This document shows positions 24,681 to 32,231 of a DNA stretch of 64,000 nucleotides, one piece after another; position 1 is the first letter of the stretch, and each line of letters starts with the position of its first letter. The notes beneath the pieces are model-generated. The model made no database searches. It saw only the letters and a program-made list of their open reading frames with translations, and was not told the origin of the DNA. This stretch comes from Paenibacillus sp. FSL K6-1330. GTDB lineage: Bacteria > Bacillota > Bacilli > Paenibacillales > Paenibacillaceae. The translations under genes were made by a program, and so were the position numbers. The stretch is from positions 2,803,501-2,867,500 of the forward strand of contig NZ_CP150269.1 of assembly GCF_037976825.1 (NCBI RefSeq). The letters run 5' to 3'.

Positions 24681-25891
24681 ACTTCTCCTCCCCAGATGTC
24701 CAGTGCGGCTTTCAACTCTTCGTGTTCTTCGGCAAAGTGAGCGAGCGGCACGGATTTCATCGTTGCCTCAATCGCTTGTACAAAGGCTTTGCCGCCAGCT
24801 TCGGTTCCCATTGGATGCCCGTGGATTCCACCGCCTGCGTTAACGACCACATCGGTGCCGAAGTCCCGGATAATGCGTGGAACGAGTCCCGGATGAATTC
24901 CTGCGGATGGTACCGGCATGCTTCGTTTCACGCCAAGTTTAGCGCTATGCAGCTCGTCGCGTATGGCCAGATTCTCTTCTCTTGGCATCGTTACAGATCC
25001 GTAAGGAGAAGGGAAGAGCACCAGATCCGCGCCGGCAATCCGCATCAGCTGGCCGAGCAGCACCGGAGCCGTTATTCCATAGTATGGAGAAGGATAAATG
25101 GCGCCGGCAAGTGCAGGATGAGCCGCGATAGGCACGATGATATCCGGATCGCTGCTTAGCTCGTGCAAAACGTCATACCCATAGGACAGCACGTTAAAGA
25201 GCAGGGCGTTAGCGCCAGCATCAATAGCGCGCAGCGCTTGCTCACGCAGCTGTGACGTCCGGCCGGTTAGATTGGCTGCATAGAGCAGCTTTTTGCCAGT
25301 TTGTTGTTCAACGTCAGCAGCCGCCTGGATGCACATGCTTACCCGTTTTTCAATCGGGGTGAGGTCGTTCTCGAACAGGATTTCATCATCTTTGATGAGA
25401 TCCACGCCACCAAGCGCCTGACGGATAAATTGGGCTCTAAGCTCGTCCGCATTCAGTCCGATCACCGATTTGAAGATGCTCATGAGCAGCGGACGGTCAT
25501 GGACGCCAAGAAGATCGCGAATACCGTCGATGCCATACTTCGGTCCGGGAAACGCACTCAGGAAGTCGGGAGACAAATCCAGGGATGTCAGTTTAATGCG
25601 TCCGTCCATGGAAATTTTGCCGAATACCGTCACCAGTAGGGCAGGAATATCCCGGCTGAAATTAATATCCGGATAAGCAATGCTGACATCCGCATAACGA
25701 CTGCCTGGCTCCCAGCCCTCGTGAACCTGAATGTCAACCACTTCGCCAAGATGCTTCTGCATCGCTTCACGCTTGGCTTGCGGCAGCTCGGTCCAGCTGC
25801 CAACCGTCATGCCAACGGCGATGGAAGTCGCTTTCTTACGAAAATCCGCCTGGTCGTCATAGATTCGGTACGTTGCGATACAGCGGCTCAT
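24677..25891 (-). CDS. mtnW: 2,3-diketo-5-methylthiopentyl-1-phosphate enolase (RuBisCO-like protein)
   Basis: Methionine salvage enolase of the RuBisCO-like family (form IV); it does not fix CO2. The 404-residue product carries GGVDLIKDDEILFENDLTP (about residues 168-186), in which the lysine corresponds to the carbamylated metal-ligand lysine of RuBisCO, followed by the two acidic ligands. Further substrate-binding segments are YAANLTGRTSQLREQAL, PIAAHPALAGAIYPSPYYGI and VVNAGGGIHGHPMGTEAGG. Length matches MtnW of Bacillus. Its start overlaps the proC stop by four bases (ATGA), and I see no internal promoter, so its expression should follow the proline operon upstream. This arrangement is unusual and is treated as a finding. 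Confidence 0.95.
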   Translation of the reverse strand: MSRCIATYRIYDDQADFRKKATSIAVGMTVGSWTELPQAKREAMQKHLGEVVDIQVHEGWEPGSRYADVSIAYPDINFSRDIPALLVTVFGKISMDGRIKLTSLDLSPDFLSAFPGPKYGIDGIRDLLGVHDRPLLMSIFKSVIGLNADELRAQFIRQALGGVDLIKDDEILFENDLTPIEKRVSMCIQAAADVEQQTGKKLLYAANLTGRTSQLREQALRAIDAGANALLFNVLSYGYDVLHELSSDPDIIVPIAAHPALAGAIYPSPYYGITAPVLLGQLMRIAGADLVLFPSPYGSVTMPREENLAIRDELHSAKLGVKRSMPVPSAGIHPGLVPRIIRDFGTDVVVNAGGGIHGHPMGTEAGGKAFVQAIEATMKSVPLAHFAEEHEELKAALDIWGGEV

Positions 25892-26757
25892 GAGATCTGC
25901 TCCTTCAGCATGGCGCCCATTTCTTTGGAGCGCTCAGCGCAGCGGTTTACGGCGGCAATGACGGTTTCGAAGAAATCGCCTTTGTCGAGCGTTTCGAGGG
26001 CCGCTTGTGTTGAACCGTTCGGCGATGTGATTTTCGCGCGAAGCGATGAAGGCTGTTCTCCGGTCTGCTGCACCATCCGGGCCGCGCCCAGAATGGTTTG
26101 GAGCGTCAACTCGCGACTTTGCTCCTGCGTCAGGCCGCCGCGGATCCCCGCGGCAGTCATGGCTTCCATCATGTAATAGAAGTAAGCCGGTCCACTACCG
26201 GATATACCGGTCAGGATATCCATCTTCTCTTCTTCAATGACCGTTACATTACCAACAGCTTCGAACAAAGTCATGACCAGTTGGCGCTGTTCTTCGCTGA
26301 TTTCCTTCGAGAACGCGATTCCTGTGGAACCAAGTCCGATTGAGGCAGATGTATTCGGCATTGTGCGTGCAATGGGTTGACGGTTTCCAAGCAGCGTCTG
26401 TGTCGTATAAATCGATAATCCGGCGATTACGGAGATAATTAATTGATCGCTTGAGAGCTTCGGTCCCAGTTCTTTCAGCGCTTTAGCAGCATCCTTCGGT
26501 TTCATGGCAAGCACGATCACCGGCGAAGTTTTTAGAATTTCGATTTTAGCGGCATCGTCATTGTTGATCTGGACGCCGTACCGCTCACTCAGTTCCTGAA
26601 GGCGCTGAACATTGCTTCGGTTGAGCATCGTAATATTCTCCGGAAGCACGACAGAACGGCTCACTAATCCTCGTACGATCGCTTCGGCCATCGAGCCGGC
26701 GCCGTAGAAGGTAATTGCTTTATCTATTAAAGGTCGGTTCTGCGGGGATTGGCACAT
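25888..26757 (-). CDS. proC: Pyrroline-5-carboxylate reductase
   Basis: Last step of proline synthesis: NAD(P)H-dependent reduction of pyrroline-5-carboxylate. The 289-residue product has the Rossmann motif ITFYGAGSMAEAIVRGL near residue 15, LAMKPKDAAKALKEL, VRT-like segment IARTMPNTSASIGLGSTG, and the C-terminal dimerisation signature DILTGISGSGPAYFYYMMEA with ITSPNGSTQAALETLDKG. The start is ATG at 26757, which has AAGGAGG eight bases upstream; the ATG at 26775 lies ahead of that site and encodes it (MKEEIT), so it is rejected. It follows proA by 35 bases and overlaps mtnW by four. Confidence 0.95.
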   Translation of the reverse strand: MCQSPQNRPLIDKAITFYGAGSMAEAIVRGLVSRSVVLPENITMLNRSNVQRLQELSERYGVQINNDDAAKIEILKTSPVIVLAMKPKDAAKALKELGPKLSSDQLIISVIAGLSIYTTQTLLGNRQPIARTMPNTSASIGLGSTGIAFSKEISEEQRQLVMTLFEAVGNVTVIEEEKMDILTGISGSGPAYFYYMMEAMTAAGIRGGLTQEQSRELTLQTILGAARMVQQTGEQPSSLRAKITSPNGSTQAALETLDKGDFFETVIAAVNRCAERSKEMGAMLKEQIS

Positions 26758-26792
26758 CGTTATTTCCTCCTTCATGGCTTTAGATGAATGAT

Positions 26793-28040
26793 TTATTCGC
26801 GTATTTGACCACTACCGATAATAACATATTTGGAGGAAGTAAGCGCGGGTAACCCCATAGGTCCTCGGGCATGCAGCTTCTGGGTACTGATCCCGATTTC
26901 GGCGCCGAAGCCAAATTCAAAGCCATCGGTGAAGCGGGTCGATGCGTTATGATAGACAGCGGCTGCGTCTACTTCCTGCAAGAAGCGCTGCGCATGATCC
27001 TTATTCTCCGTAACGATACATTCCGAATGCTTGGTGCCATAAATCGAAATATGCTCAATGGCCTCATCCAGGTGATCTACAATTTTAAGGTTCAAAATAT
27101 AGTCGTTATACTCGGTAGCGTAATCATCAGACGTGGCTTTTGCAGCCCACGGAACGTAATCCAGGGTACGCTGGCATCCGCGCAGCTCGACATTACGCTC
27201 ACGGAATGCTTCGGCCAGCGCAGTCAAATGCGATTTGGCATAATCCGCATGGACGAGCAGGGTTTCCATGGAATTGCAGACCGAAGGGCGCTGCACCTTG
27301 GCATTGATACTGATGGCGGCCGCCATGTCCGGGGCTGCCGAAACATCCAGATAGGTATGGCATATCCCTGCTCCGGTTTCGATGACTGGTACCGTGGCGT
27401 TCATCACAACATTCTGGATCAGCGAGCTGCCACCGCGCGGGATGATGACATCCAGCAGTCCGTTGAGCTTCAGCATTTCATCCACGGAGGAACGGTTCGG
27501 ATCCTCGATAAGCTGTAGCGCATCTTTAGGCAGTGTGGTGCGCTCCATAGCTTCGTGAAGCACCTCGATAATTTTGCGGTTGGAGGAGAGGGCGGATGAA
27601 CCACCGCGCAGCACGACCGCATTGCCCGTCTTCAAGCATAGCCCGCCTGCATCAACGGTCACGTTGGGACGTGCTTCATAAATGATGCCAATCACACCAA
27701 GGGGAACGCGCTTCTTGACGATGTTCAGACCGTTCGGGCGGTCGATCGTTTCCAGGGTGTCGCCGATCGGGTCCGGCAGCTTAACGATTTGGCGCAATCC
27801 TTCGGCAATGTCCTCGATTCGAGCTTCATTCAGTGCCAGCCGGTCCAGCAGGGAGGCAGAGGTGCCGAGCTCTTTCCCACGGCGAAGATCCTCCGCGTTC
27901 GCTTCCATGATATCTGCTGTCCGCTGGATCAGGGCGTCTGCCATGATCAGCAAAGCCTGGTTTTTCTCCTCCGTGCTCAGTCTGCCAAGACGAAATGCTG
28001 CCTGCTTGGCGAGTTGTGCTTTGTTGCGTACCTCACTCAT
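26793..28040 (-). CDS. proA: Gamma-glutamyl phosphate reductase (glutamate-5-semialdehyde dehydrogenase)
   Basis: Second step of proline synthesis: reduces gamma-glutamyl phosphate to glutamate-5-semialdehyde with NADPH. The 415-residue aldehyde dehydrogenase-fold protein shows RVPLGVIGIIYEARPNVTVD (about residues 110-129), KTGNAVVLRGGSSALSSNRK, DVIIPRGGSSLI, and the catalytic cysteine in KVQRPSVCNSMETLLVH (about residue 256). The C-terminal signature is GFGAEIGISTQKLHARGPMG. Length is standard. Start at 28040 with AAGGAGG. It lies 58 bases after proB without a terminator, inside the T-box-controlled transcript. Confidence 0.97.
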   Translation of the reverse strand: MSEVRNKAQLAKQAAFRLGRLSTEEKNQALLIMADALIQRTADIMEANAEDLRRGKELGTSASLLDRLALNEARIEDIAEGLRQIVKLPDPIGDTLETIDRPNGLNIVKKRVPLGVIGIIYEARPNVTVDAGGLCLKTGNAVVLRGGSSALSSNRKIIEVLHEAMERTTLPKDALQLIEDPNRSSVDEMLKLNGLLDVIIPRGGSSLIQNVVMNATVPVIETGAGICHTYLDVSAAPDMAAAISINAKVQRPSVCNSMETLLVHADYAKSHLTALAEAFRERNVELRGCQRTLDYVPWAAKATSDDYATEYNDYILNLKIVDHLDEAIEHISIYGTKHSECIVTENKDHAQRFLQEVDAAAVYHNASTRFTDGFEFGFGAEIGISTQKLHARGPMGLPALTSSKYVIIGSGQIRE

Positions 28041-28098
28041 AATAAATCCTCCTTATTTGAGTTATCAGTAAATATCTAATTGGTTTATGGCAATCCGC

Positions 28099-29202
28099 TT
28101 ATTTTAACGTGATCCATTCGTCGCGGTGAATGACCTCAAGTCGATGGATTTCCCCGATGATGCCGATCACTTTACTGCTTGGCATTCCGAGCACGGCCTG
28201 CAGCTGGTCCTCATCGTAATTGACGATCCCTCTGCCGAGCGTTTCGTTGTTCATATTAACGACTTCCACCACGTCCCCTGCATGGAAGCTGCCTTCGATC
28301 CGTTTAATGCCAACGGGAAGGAGGCTGTGACCTCCATGAATCAGCGCTGTCTCGGCGCCCGGATCAACAACGATCCGGCCTAACGGCGAGGACATAAAGC
28401 CGAGCCATTGCTTTTTCATCGGCAGGGAGGAGAGGTGGGTGGCAAAATAAGTTCCTTTGCCTGCATGCTTAAACGCCTTAAGCAAATCCCCGGTCTCGTT
28501 GGCTTTTCCGATGAAGACGGGGACACCGCCGCGGGTGGCGATTTTGGCAGCATCGATTTTTGATCGCATACCGCCTGTACCTACGCTGGAGCCAGCGCCT
28601 CCTGCCATGCTGTAAATCTCACCCGTGATTTCATCAATTTCCTCATATTTTGTTGCATTCGGCGACTTGCGTGGATCAGCCGTGTACAAACCGTCCGTAT
28701 CGGTCAGGATGATTAATTGCTGGGCGCGGACCAAGTTCGCTACCAGCGCGGATAACGTATCGTTATCACCAAATTTCAGTTCGTCAATCGAAACGGTATC
28801 ATTCTCATTAATAATCGGAATAACGCCTTGCTTCAGAAGCTCCGTAATCGTCATGTTGGCATTATTCATGCGTTTGCGGTTCGCGAAGTCCGTTCTCGTT
28901 AACAGAATTTGCGCGGCCTTCAATTGATGGGAGGCCAGCGCATTCTGGTATACAAGCATCAGCAGCGCTTGGCCAAGGGCTGCTGATGCTTGCTTCTCAT
29001 GCAGTAGCTTGGGTCTACTCTCGTAGCCGATCTCCCGAAAGCCTGCTGCGACGGCGCCGGATGTTACGAGCAGAACCTCATGACCAGCCTTGCGGAGCGC
29101 GGCAAGTTCTCCGGCAAAGAAGGCGACAGAATCAAGATTAAGTCCGCCTTCATCTGTCGTCAGGGAGCTGCTTCCAATTTTTACGACGATGCGGGATAGC
29201 AT
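28099..29202 (-). CDS. proB: Glutamate 5-kinase
   Basis: First, feedback-inhibited step of proline synthesis: ATP-dependent phosphorylation of glutamate. The 367-residue product has the amino-acid-kinase domain (RIVVKIGSSSL at residues 4-14, LLVTSGAVAAGFREIGY, PIINENDTVSIDELKFGDND, TDTDGLYTADPRKSP, GTGGMRSKIDAAKIATRGG) and a C-terminal PUA domain from about residue 280 (GRIVVDPGAETALIHGGHSL). The start is the ATG at 29202 preceded by AAGGAAG; the frame stays open upstream through the T-box leader to 29463, but that part is RNA structure, not protein. The gene lies behind a T-box riboswitch and its own promoter. Confidence 0.97.
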   Translation of the reverse strand: MLSRIVVKIGSSSLTTDEGGLNLDSVAFFAGELAALRKAGHEVLLVTSGAVAAGFREIGYESRPKLLHEKQASAALGQALLMLVYQNALASHQLKAAQILLTRTDFANRKRMNNANMTITELLKQGVIPIINENDTVSIDELKFGDNDTLSALVANLVRAQQLIILTDTDGLYTADPRKSPNATKYEEIDEITGEIYSMAGGAGSSVGTGGMRSKIDAAKIATRGGVPVFIGKANETGDLLKAFKHAGKGTYFATHLSSLPMKKQWLGFMSSPLGRIVVDPGAETALIHGGHSLLPVGIKRIEGSFHAGDVVEVVNMNNETLGRGIVNYDEDQLQAVLGMPSSKVIGIIGEIHRLEVIHRDEWITLK

Positions 29203-29265
29203 CGTGATCACTTCCTTGTATATATGATTAGTTGGTATAGCTGAAACGAATCCATTTCCTGAAAA

Positions 29266-29305
29266 TAAAAAAACTTTCGTCCTGTATGAAAAAGGACGAA
29301 AGTTT
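29266..29305 (-). terminator. T-box terminator of the proBAC leader
   Basis: ACTTTCGTCC (29273-29282) and GGACGAAAGT (29294-29303) form a stem with an 11-base loop; on the minus strand it is followed by a run of U. It lies directly after the T-box sequence, as in all T-box attenuators. Confidence 0.9.
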
Positions 29306-29524
29306 AACTTCCGCGGTACCACCTTTGTTGATGAGCGCAGCTCATCCGGCTTTAACCCTGTAACAGAAGGCACTGTCCTGGCAAGCCAGGCCGCTCGGGG
29401 GTAGGATTCGGAAAGGGGGTCACGGCAAATTCTTTCAGCCCATGGAATTCGCTCTCTGGTCATCGTGCCCTATGCTTTCGTACTGGTCCCGTCTTTGCGT
29501 TTTTGAAAACTGCATTCAATTGTT
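29266..29524 (-). promoter_or_regulatory. T-box riboswitch (tRNA-Pro responsive) of the proBAC operon
   Basis: On the minus strand the leader contains the T-box core GGTGGTACCGCGG (about 29311-29323), ending just before the terminator. Upstream are the other expected parts: an AGTA element (CCAGTACGAAAG, about 29476-29487), an AGAGAG loop (about 29453-29458), and the 3' side of the specifier loop, GAATCCTAC, whose CCT codon reads proline. The TGGT of the T-box pairs with an NCCA end whose discriminator is A, as in tRNA-Pro. Uncharged tRNA-Pro would stabilise the antiterminator and switch on proB and downstream genes. B. subtilis proBA is controlled the same way. Codon choice is inferred from position and from the genes served. 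Confidence 0.93.
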
Positions 29525-29530
29525 ACTGCA

Positions 29531-29559
29531 AGAATAGCACATCGTTTTTGTTTTTTCAA
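29531..29559 (-). promoter_or_regulatory. Sigma-A promoter of the T-box leader
   Basis: On the minus strand TTGAAA (29559-29554), 17 bases, TATTCT (29536-29531). Transcription would start near 29524, just upstream of the T-box stem I, and 11-40 bases after the mtnE stop. Confidence 0.75.
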
Positions 29560-29570
29560 AAGGAATTAGG

Positions 29571-30764
29571 TTAACCGAACAGGTTCAGCTTGCCGATTCG
29601 GGAGGCGGCTTCCCGCATTCGTTCTTCGCTGCTTAACAGGCCGACGCGGACATATCCTTCGCCGTGATCGCCAAAGCCGACACCAGGCGCAACAGCCACC
29701 TTGGCCTCCTCAAGCAGCAGGTCGGCAAAAGATACCGAGGTAAAGCCCTTCGGGACGGGCAGCCAGCTAAAGAAGGAGCCTGCTGGTTTTTGGGCTTCCC
29801 AGCCGATTTCGGACAGGGCGCCATAGAATGTGTCTCTTCTCGATTGGTAGCGTGCCACCAGCTCTTCAACGCAGTTTTGCGAAGATGTGAGAGCAGTGGC
29901 CGCTGCAGCCTGAATGCCGCCGAACAGGCTGACGTAGATGTGGTCCTGCAGCATATTGATCAGCGAGATGATTTTTTTGTTCCCTAGGGCAAAGCCAACA
30001 CGCCATCCGGCCATATTATAGGTTTTGGAGAGGGTGTAGAATTCTACGCCAACTTCTCTGGCGCCTTCTGCCTGCAAAAAGCTGACTGGACGATCACCAT
30101 CAAACCCAATCGCTCCATAAGCAAAATCACTGGCTACCACGATCCCGTGTTCGGCGGCGAATGCCACCGTATCCTCGTAGAAGGACAGGGGAGCGACGGC
30201 GGATGTCGGATTATTCGGGTAATTCAGGAACATCAGCTTCGCTTTTGCTCGGTCTGCAGATGAGATCGCACCATAGTCGGGAAGAAACCGGTTAGCTGCG
30301 GTTAACGGCATGAATTTCATTTGGGCACGGGCCAGTGCAACGCCTGACCAGTAATCCGGATAACCGGGGTCCGGGACAAGACATACATCGCCCGGGTTCA
30401 GAAGCACTTGCGGCAGCTGTACGAGACCTGTTTTTCCTCCAAACAGGATCGCTACCTCTGTCTCCGGATCGAGATCAACATTGTAGTCTTCCTTATATCG
30501 ATGCGCAATGGCTTCTTTAAGGAAGGAAAAGCCGGTAAAAGGCGAATATTTGTGAAACTGCGGATTGTCGGCCGCTTCTTTCAAGCTGGATATGATATGA
30601 GACGGTGTGGGCTGATCGGGATTTCCCTGCCCCAGATTGATTACATCGAGTCCCTGCGCCACTTGGCGGTTTACCTTGGAGACCAAGGTCGCGAAAAATT
30701 GCGTGGGCAGCTGGGACATGATCTCGGCCGGCTCTATTTGGAATTCGTTTAATTTTTTGTTCAT
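29571..30764 (-). CDS. mtnE: Methionine-salvage aminotransferase MtnE
   Basis: Final salvage step: transamination of 4-methylthio-2-oxobutanoate to methionine, usually with glutamine as donor. The 397-residue class I/II PLP aminotransferase matches Bacillus MtnE in its opening: LPTQFFATLVSKVNRQVAQG, then DVINLGQGNPDQPTPSHI. Other PLP motifs are LVPDPGYPDYWSG, MFLNYPNNPTSAVAP, and SKTYNMAGWRVGFALG with the Schiff-base lysine. MalY or LL-diaminopimelate aminotransferases are related, but the N-terminal signature and the mtn context favour MtnE. No terminator separates it from the proB promoter and T-box leader. The ribosome binding site is ACGGAGTG. I found no SAM riboswitch upstream. Confidence 0.88.
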   Translation of the reverse strand: MNKKLNEFQIEPAEIMSQLPTQFFATLVSKVNRQVAQGLDVINLGQGNPDQPTPSHIISSLKEAADNPQFHKYSPFTGFSFLKEAIAHRYKEDYNVDLDPETEVAILFGGKTGLVQLPQVLLNPGDVCLVPDPGYPDYWSGVALARAQMKFMPLTAANRFLPDYGAISSADRAKAKLMFLNYPNNPTSAVAPLSFYEDTVAFAAEHGIVVASDFAYGAIGFDGDRPVSFLQAEGAREVGVEFYTLSKTYNMAGWRVGFALGNKKIISLINMLQDHIYVSLFGGIQAAAATALTSSQNCVEELVARYQSRRDTFYGALSEIGWEAQKPAGSFFSWLPVPKGFTSVSFADLLLEEAKVAVAPGVGFGDHGEGYVRVGLLSSEERMREAASRIGKLNLFG

Positions 30765-30833
30765 TGCAGTTTCATCACTCCGTTATCTAATTACACTCGA
30801 ATGCAGCTGATATTGAAAACAATTAGGATTAAT

Positions 30834-30861
30834 TTAACACGATTTATCAGGGGTGTATAGA
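30834..30861 (+). promoter_or_regulatory. Candidate promoter for mtnU
   Basis: TTAACA (30834-30839), 16 bases, TATAGA (30856-30861). It would give a leader of about 150 bases before mtnU, containing minimal ORFs (see findings). Confidence 0.45.
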
Positions 30862-31017
30862 GGGAAATGGAGCTTGGGTATTGCGGCACCAGGCTTGAGG
30901 AGGCTATGATGATGACATAAGGAGAATGGATGAAACCTGTAAAATAGCCCGTTCGTTGATATATTGATCACAGCGGCGCCGATGCTGGATTCAACCGGAA
31001 TAACAGGAGGCTGCAAG

Positions 31018-31830
31018 ATGACTAGAGAAGCAAAGGCTCAATTGAATATCGCACTTATCCAAGCTGATATTGAAATAGGAAACGTGAATACTAATATGAA
31101 TAAAATGCTCGGCATGATGGAGCAGGCCGCAGCGGCTGATATGAAGCCGGACGTCATAGTACTACCGGAAGTGTGGAATACGGGGTATGCGCTGGACCGG
31201 ATTCAAGAGCTTGCCGATCCCATGGGGCAGGAAACCTCGCGGATGCTGAGTGAATTTGCGCGAAAACACCGCATCCAAATCGTTGGCGGATCTGTAGCCG
31301 AACGAATCGAAGATCGGATTTATAACACCATGTATGTGTTTAACCGGAGCGGGGAGCAGATCGCCAAATACTCTAAAATTCACTTGTTCCGTCTGATGGA
31401 TGAAGAGAAGCATTTGCAAGCCGGACAGCATACCGTAACCTTTGAGCTGGAACAATTGAAAGCGGGCGCGTCCATCTGTTACGATATACGGTTCCCGGAG
31501 CTGTCCCGCACCCTTGCACTCAGCGGCGCTCAAGTGCTGTTTGTGCCTGCGGAGTGGCCGCACCCGCGGCTGCATCATTGGAGAACGCTGCTCATGGCCA
31601 GAGCGATCGAGAACCAAATGTATGTCGTTGCGTGCAATCGAGTAGGAACCAGCGGAGAAACGGACTTTTTCGGTCACTCCATGATCATCGATCCGTGGGG
31701 TGAGGTCATTGCCGAAGGGGATGAGCAGGAAATGATCCTGACCGGTACGCTGGATTGCCGTCTTACGGATGAAGTCAGAGGACGTATTCCGGTTTTTGAA
31801 GACCGTCGTCCGAATTTGTATTTTCAATAA
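31018..31830 (+). CDS. mtnU: Carbon-nitrogen hydrolase, methionine-salvage omega-amidase MtnU
   Basis: A 270-residue nitrilase-superfamily enzyme. The Glu-Lys-Cys triad is visible: VIVLPEVWNTGYAL (Glu), AKYSKIHLFRLMDE (Lys) and ASICYDIRFPELSRTL (Cys), with VPAEWPHPRLHHWRTLLMAR after it. In Bacillus the orthologous gene (mtnU/ykrU) sits with mtnE; the likely role is hydrolysis of alpha-ketoglutaramate left by glutamine transamination in the MtnE reaction. It is divergent from mtnE here, 253 bases apart, which supports that role. Start ATG 31018 has ACAGGAGG eight bases upstream. Related sequences act on other omega-amides, so the substrate is inferred. Confidence 0.87.
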   Translation: MTREAKAQLNIALIQADIEIGNVNTNMNKMLGMMEQAAAADMKPDVIVLPEVWNTGYALDRIQELADPMGQETSRMLSEFARKHRIQIVGGSVAERIEDRIYNTMYVFNRSGEQIAKYSKIHLFRLMDEEKHLQAGQHTVTFELEQLKAGASICYDIRFPELSRTLALSGAQVLFVPAEWPHPRLHHWRTLLMARAIENQMYVVACNRVGTSGETDFFGHSMIIDPWGEVIAEGDEQEMILTGTLDCRLTDEVRGRIPVFEDRRPNLYFQ

Positions 31831-31862
31831 AGTGTTTATGGTTAAACTCCTCTAAAAATGAA

Positions 31863-31887
31863 GTTTCATCTGGGCAGAGGCGGGTAT
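31863..31887 (+). promoter_or_regulatory. Sigma-B-like promoter ahead of the 62-residue protein
   Basis: GTTTCA (31863-31868), 13 bases, GGGTAT (31882-31887). This matches the general-stress sigma-B consensus GTTTAA-N12-15-GGGTAT at 11 of 12 positions. A sigma-A -10 (TATACT, 31885-31890) overlaps but lacks a -35. Confidence 0.4.
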
Positions 31888-31920
31888 ACTATGGGTAATC
31901 CGTCTGAGAGGAGGCTTTGA

Positions 31921-32109
31921 ATGATGGCAGAGAACAACCAATTCGACAGCCAAAACCATGAGCAGGAAGAAGAACAGAAACAACAGTTCCGCAGCTTTGT
32001 TGAGAATGTTGCCGGAGGCGGCAACGGGAAGAATGAATCGATTCAGGATCAGTCCCGTACTGCCGATGAACAGAACCGATTGATTGATCAGCATAATTTG
32101 CGCAAATAA
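31921..32109 (+). CDS. Small Gln/Asn/Glu-rich hydrophilic protein
   Basis: A 62-residue product with no hydrophobic segment, low in aromatic residues and rich in Q, N, E and D (NNQFDSQNHEQEEEQKQQF, then a GGGNGKN turn and QDQSRTADEQNRLIDQHN). This is the composition of disordered or stress-protectant proteins. It has a strong AGAGGAGG site; ATG 31921 or 31924 could be the start. A promoter resembling the sigma-B class lies 35 bases upstream and a terminator 45 bases downstream, so it is a single-gene unit. No family is recognised. Confidence 0.7.
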   Translation: MMAENNQFDSQNHEQEEEQKQQFRSFVENVAGGGNGKNESIQDQSRTADEQNRLIDQHNLRK

Positions 32110-32153
32110 ACCTCCGTCTATGATGAAATGGGTAACCGTTTTACTTTCAGGAG

Positions 32154-32202
32154 AAAAAGAGGCATAGCCACTGTCATTCGACGATGGTTATGCCTCTTTA
32201 TT
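32154..32202. terminator. Bidirectional terminator between the small protein gene and lysR
   Basis: AAAGAGGCATAGCCA (32156-32170) pairs with TGGTTATGCCTCTTT (32185-32199), 15 pairs with one G-U. A and T runs on both sides serve the two convergent genes. Confidence 0.85.
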
Positions 32203-32231
32203 TGTATAGGGGCTGCATTCATTTGCGTTTA

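Noticed and set aside
29203..29463. proB reading frame extended by 87 codons upstream of ATG 29202
   Set aside because: The extension runs through the T-box and terminator; GlyK/ProB proteins start at MLSRIVVKIG and ATG 29202 has its own ribosome binding site.
30765..31017. SAM (S-box) riboswitch between mtnE and mtnU
   Set aside because: I looked for the conserved S-box core on both strands and did not find it.
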